This document shows positions 56,406 through 64,000 of a stretch of 64,000 nucleotides of DNA, piece after piece. Source of the DNA: Magnetospira sp. QH-2 (GTDB lineage Bacteria > Pseudomonadota > Alphaproteobacteria > Rhodospirillales > Magnetospiraceae); NCBI RefSeq assembly GCF_000968135.1, contig NZ_FO538765.1:1317819-1381818 (forward strand), in the 5' to 3' direction. The notes under the pieces were generated by a model. It did not search any database. It was given only the letters and a program-made list of their open reading frames with translations, and had not been told where the DNA came from. Both the position numbers and the translations under genes were made by a program. Every line of letters begins with the position of its first letter. The stretch's first letter is position 1.

Positions 56406-56906
56406 TTGGAAAACCTAATGAAGCAGGCGTTCGATGCCTTGCACACCCTGCCGGAGGCGGACCAGCAGCGGATCGCTTATGAAATCATTGAGCGGGTGGA
56501 GGACAAAAGCGAGTGGGATGGTCTTGTGGCTTCGCCCGAGGCCCAGGATTGGCTGGAATGGGGCGCTCGAAAAGTGCTCAAGATATATGCCAAGGCGACG
56601 AAAAAAATGGCGATGCAGTTCGTCACCATTCCGTTGGACGGCATGCAACGCTCCGGGGCATATTGGGACAGCTTCGAGGAACTCCCCGGAGAAATCCGCA
56701 AACTGGCGGAAAAGAATTTCAAGACCTGGAAAACCAATCCCAACGCGCCGGGCCTGCGATTCAAGCAGATTCATAAGGATCTTCCCGTCTATTCGTTTCG
56801 CGTCGGCATGAAACATCGCACGGTCGGCGTCGAGGCCGAAGACGGTGCGCTCATCTGGTTCTGGGTTGGTTCGTTTGAAACTTTTGCTGCTGCTTCCGTA
56901 GCGTAA
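56406..56906 (+). CDS. Fused antitoxin-toxin (RelE/ParE-like) protein
   Basis: 166 residues. The first 65 resemble short antitoxins that precede this toxin group (FDALHTLPEADQQRIAYEIIERVEDKSEWDGLVASPEAQDWLE). From about residue 70 the chain is a RelE/ParE-like toxin: ELPGEIRKLAEKNFKTWKTNP, LRFKQIHKDLPVYSFRVGMKHRTVGV and LIWFWVGSFETF. Normally these are two genes; here they are one frame, joined at a run of seven A (56601-56607) just before internal Met codons 68 and 70. I prefer the TTG start at 56406, six bases after AAGGAG; the ATG at 56418 is too far from it. Confidence 0.72.
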   Translation: MENLMKQAFDALHTLPEADQQRIAYEIIERVEDKSEWDGLVASPEAQDWLEWGARKVLKIYAKATKKMAMQFVTIPLDGMQRSGAYWDSFEELPGEIRKLAEKNFKTWKTNPNAPGLRFKQIHKDLPVYSFRVGMKHRTVGVEAEDGALIWFWVGSFETFAAASVA

Positions 56907-56945
56907 TCATGGGCCCCGTCGCCTGGGGCGAACCGGTATTGAGAT

Positions 56946-58748
56946 ATGAAAACAAAAAGAGTGTTGGTGAAACTACGGCGTAGCGGTTACCTCGCCAATT
57001 TTACCCCCTTTACCAAATGGCTGCCCAAGGTCGAACGTCGGGATGCGAAAGCCGACCTCATCGCCGGATTGGCCGGTGCCTTTGTGGTTCTGCCGCAGGG
57101 CGTGGCCTTTGCCACCATTGCCGGGATGCCGCCGGAGTACGGGCTGTATGCGGGAATGATACCCGCCATCATCGCCGCTCTGTTTGGCTCATCGCGGCAT
57201 CTCGTGTCGGGGCCTACCACGGCAGCATCCATCGTCTTGTTCTCGGCCTTGTCTATTCATGCCGTGCCGGGAAGCATGGAATATGTGGCGCTGGCGCTGA
57301 CCCTGACCTTCATGGTCGGCCTGTTCGAATTGGCTCTCGGTCTGGCCCGCATGGGGGTTCTCGTCAACTTTATTTCCCATTCCGTCGTCGTCGGGTTCAC
57401 CGCTGGTGCGGCTTTGCTCATTGCGGCCAAGCAACTCAAGCACTTCTTCGGTGTCGAACTGCCGAGTGGCGGCCATTTTCATGATATTGTGATCGCCTTC
57501 ATGCATCATCTGGGACAGATCAATCCCTATGCCACGGCGGTTGCCGCGACGACGCTGATCATCGGCATCTTGTTCAAGCGCTTTATGCCGAGAATTCCCT
57601 ATCTGATCGCGGCCATGGTCTTTGGCACCTTGGTTGGGGTGGGGTTGGACGCCCAGTTCGGTAACGAGGTGACCCATCTGGCGACCATCGGAGCTCTGCC
57701 AGCTAGTTTTCCACCGCTTTCGGCTCCCGATTTGTCACTGGATCACATCAAGGCCCTGGTGCCGACCGCCTTGGCGGTGACCCTGTTCGCATTGACGGAG
57801 GCGGTGTCCATTGGGCGGTCGCTGGCTGATCGCGGCGGCTATCGAATCAACGGAAACCAGGAGTTCATTGGCCAGGGCCTGTCGAACATCGCGGGCAGCT
57901 TCTTTTCGGGATATGTGGCGACCGGTTCGTTCAACCGCTCTGGGCTGAATTTCGAGGCCGGTGCAAGGACGCCCCTGGCGGCCATTTTCGCGGGTGGCAT
58001 ACTCATGCTCCTGGTTCCCCTCATCGCTCCCTATGCGATCTTTCTGCCAAAAGCGACCATGGCGGGGGTCCTTTTCATCGTTGCCTGGGGCCTGATTGAC
58101 TTCAAGAAGATCCGCCATATCCTGAAAGGCTCGCGGCGAGAAGGGGCGGTGCTTTTGGTGACTTTCCTGAGTGCGCTGTTTCTGGAACTGGAGTTCGCTA
58201 TCTTTGCCGGTGTGCTGCTATCGTTGGTCCTCTATCTCGAACGGACTTCGAAGCCGACCATCCGGCGCCATGTACCTGATCCCAATTCGCCGAAGCGCGC
58301 GATGGTCGCGAATCCGAGGCTTCCCGACTGCCCGCAGTTTCTGATGCTGCGTATCGACGGATCGATCTTCTTCGGCTCCGTGGCACGGATTCAGGATGCC
58401 TTCGATATGTACTGGTCGGCGCGTCCGAGTCAAAAGCACCTTGCCGTGGTCGCCGACGCCATCCGCTTTGTTGACATGGAAGGGGGCGAGGCTTTTGTCG
58501 CCGAGGCACGGCGCCGCCAGGAGGCCGGAGGCGGGTTCTATATGATCCATGTTCAGCCTCAGCTATGGGACGCAATGGAAAGCTGCGGTTGCATGGACAA
58601 AGTGGGTGATCGAAGAATCTTTCAAAGCAAGACAGACGCCATCCACGGCATCTATCAGAAACTGGACAAATCTGTCTGCGCCACCTGCACCAAGCGGGTG
58701 TTCCGCGAGTGCCAAAAGGAATTCGGTCCGGCTGCGGCGAGTAAGTGA
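56946..58748 (+). CDS. SulP-family anion permease with STAS domain
   Basis: 600 residues. The membrane part (about 35-425) has the SulP signature GAFVVLPQGVAFATIAGMPPEYGLYAGMIPAIIAALFGSSRHLVSGPTTAAS and about 10-14 spans; SNIAGSFFSGYVATGSFNRSGLNFEAGARTP is also typical. A STAS domain follows (about 450-560: FLMLRIDGSIFFGSVARIQDAF) and a Cys-bearing tail (SVCATCTKRVFRECQKEF). It transports sulfate, bicarbonate or another anion with H+ or Na+; which is not known. It starts 39 bases after the toxin-antitoxin-like gene. Confidence 0.93.
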   Translation: MKTKRVLVKLRRSGYLANFTPFTKWLPKVERRDAKADLIAGLAGAFVVLPQGVAFATIAGMPPEYGLYAGMIPAIIAALFGSSRHLVSGPTTAASIVLFSALSIHAVPGSMEYVALALTLTFMVGLFELALGLARMGVLVNFISHSVVVGFTAGAALLIAAKQLKHFFGVELPSGGHFHDIVIAFMHHLGQINPYATAVAATTLIIGILFKRFMPRIPYLIAAMVFGTLVGVGLDAQFGNEVTHLATIGALPASFPPLSAPDLSLDHIKALVPTALAVTLFALTEAVSIGRSLADRGGYRINGNQEFIGQGLSNIAGSFFSGYVATGSFNRSGLNFEAGARTPLAAIFAGGILMLLVPLIAPYAIFLPKATMAGVLFIVAWGLIDFKKIRHILKGSRREGAVLLVTFLSALFLELEFAIFAGVLLSLVLYLERTSKPTIRRHVPDPNSPKRAMVANPRLPDCPQFLMLRIDGSIFFGSVARIQDAFDMYWSARPSQKHLAVVADAIRFVDMEGGEAFVAEARRRQEAGGGFYMIHVQPQLWDAMESCGCMDKVGDRRIFQSKTDAIHGIYQKLDKSVCATCTKRVFRECQKEFGPAAASK

Positions 58749-58765
58749 GGGGCGTGGCGGAAAAT

Positions 58766-59200
58766 CTATCCCTTCTCATCTTCCTCCCGGCCCGGCAAAT
58801 TTTGCCCGGTAAACAGGGTCGGATCGAGGATCAAGCCGCCGGTGGGTTTCATCCCGGAAGGAGCGGCGGCAGCGAGATTTTGCGCCGAGACGGGGCTTTT
58901 ATCTGAGTCGTTGAGTATTGATCCCCCTTGCATGCGGGCCTGGATTTCCTGGGCGATGAGTTTTTCGATTTCGGCCCGTTGCGAGGCGGGCATCTTGTCG
59001 AGCATATCCTCCGTAAGCCCCATGGATTGGAGGATTTTCGCCCGCAGTTCTTCCTTTTTCTTTGCTTCCAGATCTTCCACGTAGCCGCTGAATCCGCGCT
59101 CGGCGATGGCCTTGGCATCCTCCGCATCGAGGCCGCCGTGGCGTTGACGCTCGGTTTCCGGATCGGTGTATCTCGGGCCGTTGATCAAGGGGGTCTCCAT
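58766..59200 (-). CDS. Conserved-looking hypothetical protein (144 aa)
   Basis: 144 hydrophilic residues, no signal peptide or span. Residues 18-90 form charged helices (AEDAKAIAERGFSGYVEDLEAKKKEELRAKILQSMGLTEDMLDKMPASQRAEIEKLIAQEIQARM). The tail is flexible (SAQNLAAAAPSGMKPTGG). The ATG at 59200 has GGGAG about eight bases upstream. The middle resembles helical segments found in secretion- or filament-associated hypotheticals, but I recognise no family. It converges on the SulP gene with 17 bases between. Confidence 0.7.
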   Translation of the reverse strand: METPLINGPRYTDPETERQRHGGLDAEDAKAIAERGFSGYVEDLEAKKKEELRAKILQSMGLTEDMLDKMPASQRAEIEKLIAQEIQARMQGGSILNDSDKSPVSAQNLAAAAPSGMKPTGGLILDPTLFTGQNLPGREEDEKG

Positions 59201-59290
59201 GCCGCATGCTCCCGCTGGCTTTGACAGATGCCTGGATATCAAGCAAAAAACACGCCAGGATGGGGTGCTCGACCCTGACCCGGAGACCCC

Positions 59291-59500
59291 ATGCGCCGGA
59301 CGCTGGAATACCTGATCGGATTTGCCCTGGTGGCCCTGGTGGGGGCGGTGCTGGTGGTGCTGTTCGGCGGGGTGATCCTGGCGGCTTTGAGCGCGGCCCT
59401 TGCCATACCTTTGGCGTTTCCGCTGACCACCATCGGTGTGATCGCCGTGCTGGCGGGACTCTGGGCCTGGACGGCGTTTCGCCGGTCGCGGAAAGAGTAG
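59291..59500 (+). CDS. Small two-span membrane protein (69 aa)
   Basis: 69 residues, almost all hydrophobic: spans near 8-32 and 38-60, a basic start (MRRTLEY) and basic end (RRSRKE). It lies divergent from the 144-residue gene across 90 bases. No family recognised; length, charge pattern and position support a real small membrane protein. Confidence 0.55.
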   Translation: MRRTLEYLIGFALVALVGAVLVVLFGGVILAALSAALAIPLAFPLTTIGVIAVLAGLWAWTAFRRSRKE

Positions 59501-59509
59501 CCTTAGAGT

Positions 59510-59662
59510 CGGATTCAAAAGTATTCCTTTGATCTCCAGGGCGTATATTTCCGCTCTGGCGGCGTCAAGACCTCCTAACGGGGGCCCGCCCCGTGTCGTC
59601 GGCCTTTCCTGGCCAGATCAAAAGTCTACTGCCTTGATATCTAAAGGATACTTTTAAATCCG
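59510..59662. repeat. 153-bp imperfect inverted-repeat element next to hemN
   Basis: The left arm (59510-59540) starts CGGATTCAAAAGTATTCC; the right arm (59632-59662) reads, on the other strand, CGGATTTAAAAGTATCC. The 31-base arms differ at only a few positions and small gaps, around about 90 G+C-rich bases. It lies between the 69-residue gene and the end of hemN. Related text (CCTTGAT ... GGATACTTT) recurs at 62232-62254. It could be a miniature transposable element or a 3'-end structure. Confidence 0.6.
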
Positions 59663-59666
59663 CCTC

Positions 59667-61016
59667 TTACACCGCCTTGGAATGCCGCTTCTGTCCCGCA
59701 TCGAGATACTGATCGAAGGCGGCGGCAACCAGACGCAGGAACGGCGCGCCGTCCTCGGTAACGGCAACCGTGGCGCCGTCGATGGTGCAGATGCCATCCT
59801 CGGCCAGCGGGACCAGCTTTTCCATCTCCTGTGCGAAGTGGTCGCGTGGGACGTTGTGGCGGTCGCAGACCCCGTCGATATCCACCTTCATGTCGCACAT
59901 CAACCGCTCGATCAGGTCGGCGCGCAAGTTGTCCTCGTCGGAGAGGGCCAAGCCCTTGCCGGTAGCGAAACGGCCCGCGGCCACGGCGGTGCGGTAGTCC
60001 TTCAAGGGCAGCAGGTTCTGCACATAGCCCTGCGGTAGCTGACCGATGGCCGAGGCGCCCATGCCGATCATCGCCGGGGCCTTGTCGGTGGTATAGCCCT
60101 GGAAGTTGCGTTGCAGGCTGCCGTCTTCCAACGAGGTGGCCATGGAATCATCGGGATGGGCGAAATGGTCCAGGCCAACCTTCACATAGCCCAATTCCAT
60201 CAGCCGGTCGGTGGCTTTCGTGAACTGCTCCCAGCGTTCCTCGGTGCCCGGTAGGGCCTCTTCGGGGATCATCTTCTGGTGACTTTTCATCCAAGGCACA
60301 TGGGCATAACCGAACAAGGCGATGCGGCGCGGCTGCATGGCAGCGCCCCGGTCGACCATGTCCAGCACCTTCTCGGTGGTCTGGAACGGCAGGCCGTACA
60401 TCAGATCCATGTTGAATGAGGTGATGCCGTATTTGGCCATCCATTCCACAACCTGCCTGGTCATCTCATAGGGCTGAATGCGGTGGATGGCCTCTTGGAC
60501 CTGAGGGTCGAAGTCCTGCACGCCGATGCTGGTGCGGTTGACCCCGGCCTCGGCCATTTGGCGCACATAGTCCTCGCTGGCGGTGCGCGGGTCCAATTCC
60601 ACGGCGATTTCGACGTCGTCACAGAAATCGAATCTCTGCCGCAGTTTCTCGATGATCCGCCGCCAATCGTTGCCTTGCAGCATGGTGGGGCTGCCGCCGC
60701 CCCAATGCAGGTGGCGGGCCTGGAACTTGCCGGGCAGGGTATCGGCCACCAGATCGATCTCCATCAGCAGGTGGTCGAGATACTCCGACACCGGCTCATA
60801 GCGTTTGACGATCTTGGTATAGCAGCCGCAGAACCAGCACATCTCATCGCAAAAGGGAATGTGGTGATAGAGCGATAGCGGCACCGACGGGTCCAGGGCT
60901 TTCAGCCAACGTGCATACATATCCGGCGTCACCGCATCGGAGAAGTGCGGCGCGGTGGGATAGCTGGTGTAGCGGGGGACCCGGAGGTCATACTTTTGGA
61001 CGAGGTCGGCGCGCAT
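59667..61016 (-). CDS. hemN: Oxygen-independent coproporphyrinogen III oxidase
   Basis: 449 residues. A radical-SAM enzyme that decarboxylates coproporphyrinogen III to protoporphyrinogen IX without oxygen. The cluster ligands are in FCDEMCWFCGC (CxxxCxxC), with HWGGGSPTML, GVQDFDPQVQEAIHRIQP and YGLPFQTTEKVLDMVDRGAAMQPRRIALFGYAHVPWMK typical of true HemN rather than HemW. I use the ATG at 61016 (MRADLVQKYDLRVPRYTSYPTAP). With hemA elsewhere in the window it serves heme synthesis at low oxygen; no FNR-type site was seen directly upstream. Confidence 0.96.
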   Translation of the reverse strand: MRADLVQKYDLRVPRYTSYPTAPHFSDAVTPDMYARWLKALDPSVPLSLYHHIPFCDEMCWFCGCYTKIVKRYEPVSEYLDHLLMEIDLVADTLPGKFQARHLHWGGGSPTMLQGNDWRRIIEKLRQRFDFCDDVEIAVELDPRTASEDYVRQMAEAGVNRTSIGVQDFDPQVQEAIHRIQPYEMTRQVVEWMAKYGITSFNMDLMYGLPFQTTEKVLDMVDRGAAMQPRRIALFGYAHVPWMKSHQKMIPEEALPGTEERWEQFTKATDRLMELGYVKVGLDHFAHPDDSMATSLEDGSLQRNFQGYTTDKAPAMIGMGASAIGQLPQGYVQNLLPLKDYRTAVAAGRFATGKGLALSDEDNLRADLIERLMCDMKVDIDGVCDRHNVPRDHFAQEMEKLVPLAEDGICTIDGATVAVTEDGAPFLRLVAAAFDQYLDAGQKRHSKAV

Positions 61017-61117
61017 GGGCGTTGGTTCCTTGGGTGGAGACGAACAGGGCGGCCAGACTAACGGTTCCCGGCGCGCGCGTCTATGGACGGGGGAGGGAAG
61101 GGCTTGCGCAAAGTCGC

Positions 61118-62107
61118 TCACCGGTGTCCGGACGGCGACCACCAGGGCCAAGGGGGCAGGTAGCGGCGCCAGCCCGTCCGCAAGGGGGGCGCTGGGGCCG
61201 CGGCCGGGGCCTCAGCGGTCGCGGGCGCCGCCGCCTCGGGCACATGGCGATAGATGTAGCGAGGGCCCTCAATGAGCACGGCGGTGTCGGCGGGACGCAG
61301 ATTTTCGCGCTCGATCATGCCGCGGATCTGGGCCACGTATTCCTTACCCGTCTCCGCGTAGGGCTCCAGATGTTCGGCCAGGGCATAGCCGTCCAGGGGC
61401 TGGCCCGCCTGCCGCAGCGCCGCCCGCGCTGCCCGGAAATCCGCGTAGGCCGGGAAGGTGTTCAAATTCCGCATATAGGCTTTCAAAGAGTCATGGGGAC
61501 TGTCGAAGGCCGCCAGCCGCGCGTCGCTTTCCTTGGCCTCTATGGCGCGTTCGCCCTCGGTCCATTGGCCGAACACCGCCTGTCCCTCGCGGGCGAAACG
61601 GGATTGCAGCCAGCCGCTTTCGATGGCCGCCTGCACCACGGCCAGGGAAACCGGGATGGCATCGACGCGGACTTTCAAGGTCGCCAGCGCCTCTGACCCC
61701 GGCTCGCCGGAGACTTCATATTGGGTCATGAGGGTTTCCAGCCAGCCCCGGTCGGCCCGGGACAAACGGCCCAAATCCAGCCCCAGCAGCCGCTTGCGGT
61801 CGGCCACCAGGGCTTCGTTGGCTTGCAGGGCCGCCGAAATTCCCAACCGGATGAACACCGACTTGCGTAGCTGCACGTCGTTGCTCCAATCCTCCACCCG
61901 GGTTTCCGGTACCTTGGGTACGCGGAACCGAGGCACGGCCTTCAACAGATCGGGGTGCTTGCGTACATCTAGAAAGCCGAGGCCTTCCATATGCTTGGCC
62001 ACGTCGGTGCCATTGCGCGCCTCGATCAGCACGTCCGACGCCGCCGCCACCGGCTTGCAGGCCAGCAGCACCATAACTCCCAGACAGAGCGGCAGTTTCC
62101 GCAGCAT
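61118..62107 (-). CDS. Bax-like glucosaminidase-domain protein
   Basis: 329 residues with a signal peptide (about 1-23, ending AAA-SDV). The middle (about 145-265) is a glucosaminidase/Bax domain: VDAIPVSLAVVQAAIESGWLQSRFAREGQAVFGQWTEGE with the catalytic Glu in AAIESGW, and YMRNLNTFPAYADFRAARAALR. The C terminus is an Ala/Pro-rich tail ending in an aromatic stretch. It likely cleaves peptidoglycan glycan strands in the periplasm. hemN follows at 101 bases on the same strand. Confidence 0.88.
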   Translation of the reverse strand: MLRKLPLCLGVMVLLACKPVAAASDVLIEARNGTDVAKHMEGLGFLDVRKHPDLLKAVPRFRVPKVPETRVEDWSNDVQLRKSVFIRLGISAALQANEALVADRKRLLGLDLGRLSRADRGWLETLMTQYEVSGEPGSEALATLKVRVDAIPVSLAVVQAAIESGWLQSRFAREGQAVFGQWTEGERAIEAKESDARLAAFDSPHDSLKAYMRNLNTFPAYADFRAARAALRQAGQPLDGYALAEHLEPYAETGKEYVAQIRGMIERENLRPADTAVLIEGPRYIYRHVPEAAAPATAEAPAAAPAPPLRTGWRRYLPPWPWWSPSGHR

Positions 62108-62256
62108 GAGTTCTCCCTTGGGGGAGTGTAGCGGAAATTTGGGAGTTGGGGGAAGGGGTGGGGAGGGGGCATCCTCGAGCGGTGGAAACGAAGCGCCTAT
62201 CCTTGGATGGGACAGGCCCCGAAAGGAGCCTTGAGTCCTTGATCAAGACGGATACT

Positions 62257-62646
62257 TTAGAGGATCTGGTATCCCTTCAAGCTGAGGAAGAGCCCCAAGA
62301 CCAGGATGAGCAACCCGTGCGCGGCGAGCAGAATGGGACGGCTTTCATAGAACCTTGCCCATCCGCCGACCCAGCGGGGGAACACCAACAAAAGGATACC
62401 TTTGAGGATGCCTGCCCAGCCCAGCAGAGTCAGCAGCACCGTCCATTCCGTGGTCCATGTGGCCTGCCATTGTAGAATAAGCAGGCCAAACAACAGAGCC
62501 AGCAAACCAGCCAGATAGGTCCAGATTCGGAAGTCGGCCAATTCGCCGACCATCTCCATATAGAACGCGCGATTGAACAGCAGTCCCATGGAAAGGACAA
62601 CGAGCAGGGGACCGATGACTTGGGCGAGAAGGAAGGATGAAGACAT
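62257..62646 (-). CDS. Small four-span membrane protein (129 aa)
   Basis: 129 residues with four hydrophobic segments (about 6-25, 42-60, 68-88, 105-123) and few charged residues. The pattern WTYLAGLLALLFGLLILQWQATWTTEWTVLLTLLGWAGILKGILLLVFP is typical of a conserved small integral membrane family of unknown function. It stands alone between the Bax-like gene and the IS1380 element. Confidence 0.7.
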   Translation of the reverse strand: MSSSFLLAQVIGPLLVVLSMGLLFNRAFYMEMVGELADFRIWTYLAGLLALLFGLLILQWQATWTTEWTVLLTLLGWAGILKGILLLVFPRWVGGWARFYESRPILLAAHGLLILVLGLFLSLKGYQIL

Positions 62647-62874
62647 TCGGCACCTCCTTTTGCAAGTGGACCGATTTATCCCTCTATTCTACGCCCTGAG
62701 TCATCGCTTGTGCAGCGGAAAGATAGAGATCTAGCCCGAATTATTCATGAGTCTCCCTGGCATCGCAACGGCCACGGGTCCTCGGCCGGGTTGACGGCCT
62801 AATTTTGGTTTTGATTTTTCAGGCGTTTGGGGGTTGATCATCGGGGACTGAGGGGCGGCTCGCTGCCGCGGTTT
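62647..62874. other. Region with probable IS1380 end, no gene
   Basis: 228 bases without a gene. GCCCGAATTATTCATGA at 62734-62750 has the look of an IS1380-type terminal repeat, since AATTATTCATGA-like ends are common in that family; the partner end is outside the window, so it cannot be confirmed. Confidence 0.35.
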
Positions 62875-64000
62875 TCACGGGCCCTGGGAGGCGACTTTCC
62901 CGGCCATGGCGATCAGGGGTGTTTTGTATGGATATGCCGTCGGCAAGGCGACGGTTATGCGGGATTTGAGTTCCTCGATGCGTACGGCGATTTTGAGGAA
63001 AGACCGTCGCAGCGTCTCGAAGGTGGCGTTTTTCCAGATTGATTTCCGGGGCGCGGCGTTTCGCAGTTTAAGCAACAGCCAATAGGCTCCGGTATGGAGG
63101 AACAGTCGGAACTGGTTGGCCTCCCAGCGGTGACACGAGGTGCGGTCGGACTTGGTGTAGAGTTTGTGCTCCTTGATCATGTTCTCCATTTTGCCCCGCG
63201 CGCAGTAGACCTTTTCATAGAGGGTTTTGGCCCGGCCTGCCAGATTGGTGACGATGAAACGGATGTCGGAACCTTTTGCGGTGGCCTCGACCCGGGCGAT
63301 AACGGTTCGTTCCCGCTTCCAGCTCTTGGCCGCGTAGGCCGTTTGAAAGAACCGGCGTATCTTTTCCTTGCCTGATGTTGCCCGGCGCACGGCCACGTCC
63401 TCGCCCCAGGGTTGGCCGATTTCCTTGAGCCGCCCATTGGAGGACAGGCCGAAGATATAACCGCAGCCTCGGCTTTCCAGCCAGTCCATGACCTCGGGCG
63501 TGCCGTAATGGCCGTCCCCGCGCACGGTGATATGAACCCGGGGCCAGTTGTTCAGGATGCGGGTAACGACATGGCGCAAGACCGTCGCGGCCTCCGCCCC
63601 GAAGCCGCTTGCCGGGCCGCAACAGGGACAGGATCGGCTTTCCGGTGGCGGCGTCATAGATATGGATCGGCTGGAAGCAGTAATCATCGTAATGGCTGTT
63701 GAACAAGGCCAACTGTTGGCCGCCGTGAACCGCATCGCCGGTGTCGTCGATGTCGAGCGTGATGTGTTCGGGAACGCGGGCGAAGTTTCGCAAAACAGAT
63801 CGATCATCGACAAACCCATGCGGGCCAGTTGCCGCCAGGTCGGCGCGTTCTCCAACCGCGACAGGGTCGGCTGGCTCATCAAGTCCCGGCCCGTCTCCGA
63901 CAGCCGCCCGCAGGCCAGCTTGAAGGCCGGATCGACGCGCAGGGCGTCCAGATCGTCGCAATCCTCATAGCCGCAGGCAATGGCGAACATCCGCGCCCGG
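62875..64000 (-). pseudogene. IS1380-family transposase with two compensating frameshifts, cut by window end
   Basis: The minus strand encodes an IS1380-type DDE transposase. The N-terminal part in view (ACGYEDCDDLDALRVDPAFKLACGRLSETGRDLMSQPTLSRLE) and the C-terminal part (ITVRGDGHYGTPEVMDWLESRGCGYIFGLSSNGRL ... VYCARGKMENMIKEHKL) are in one frame. Between about 63790 and 63610 the family sequence (RVPEHITLDIDDTGDAVHGGQQLALFN ... SLLRPGK) is in another frame, so one shift near 63787 and a second near 63610 compensate. The DDT motif region is therefore out of frame and the copy is probably inactive. The 5' end lies beyond base 64000. Confidence 0.85.

Overview
The window looks like chromosomal DNA of a G+C-rich alphaproteobacterium, most likely Rhodospirillales and Magnetospirillum-like. 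Pointers are a C4-pathway 5-aminolevulinate synthase (HemA), an aroQ-accB-accC cluster, DUF1491 and DUF1134/EipA genes, an ELM1-family gene, a dctBD-dctPQM TRAP locus and a CULT-domain protein that resembles the cereblon-like protein known from Magnetospirillum. No rRNA, tRNA or CRISPR array was found. The window starts inside or at the edge of an MscS channel gene and ends inside an IS1380-type transposase.

Layout. 1-9.5 kb: MscS channel, single-domain response regulator, zinc-ribbon microprotein and tautomerase, a 1375-residue membrane-anchored protein built from 45 tandem helical units of 25 residues, a PagL-like lipid A deacylase, and a divergent LysR/EamA pair. 9.5-19 kb: accC-accB-aroQ, a PadR-like regulator, a PAS-EAL phosphodiesterase, hemA, a DsrE-like/TusA sulfur-relay pair, and TetR with a class III aminotransferase. 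19-26 kb: a universal stress protein facing a co-directional minus-strand cluster of two proline-rich receiver proteins, a 78-residue protein, a GH57 glycosidase and a bacteriophytochrome with no kinase. 26-28.5 kb: small genes (CULT, a 73-residue protein with a structured 5' leader, Pmp3, parvulin, DUF1491). 28.5-38.4 kb: a tightly overlapping fatty-acid operon (acyltransferase/hydrolase fusion, fadD, merR, fadA, fadJ/N, fadE). 38.4-45.8 kb: glgC, a diheme and a tetraheme cytochrome c behind a Fur-like box, msrA, DUF4126, hspQ, pyrE and a peptide-binding protein. 45.9-46.95 kb: a small mobile cassette with mirrored end repeats carrying a GDT1-family transporter and an IS110 remnant. 47-54.2 kb: eipA and the dct TRAP locus with a sigma-54 promoter. 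54.3-64 kb: ELM1, FkbM methyltransferase, a fused antitoxin-toxin gene, SulP permease, hemN, a Bax-like hydrolase, small membrane proteins and IS1380.

How the genes work together. The fad operon covers activation and the full beta-oxidation cycle. DctBD would sense C4-dicarboxylates and drive dctPQM from a sigma-54 promoter. HemA (with an FNR-type site) and HemN serve tetrapyrrole synthesis, probably under oxygen control, and feed the cytochromes and the biliverdin-binding phytochrome. The least explained parts are the 25-residue-repeat rod protein, the phytochrome/GH57/receiver cluster with FliM-like C-terminal motifs, and the three-way-junction RNA leader of the 73-residue gene.
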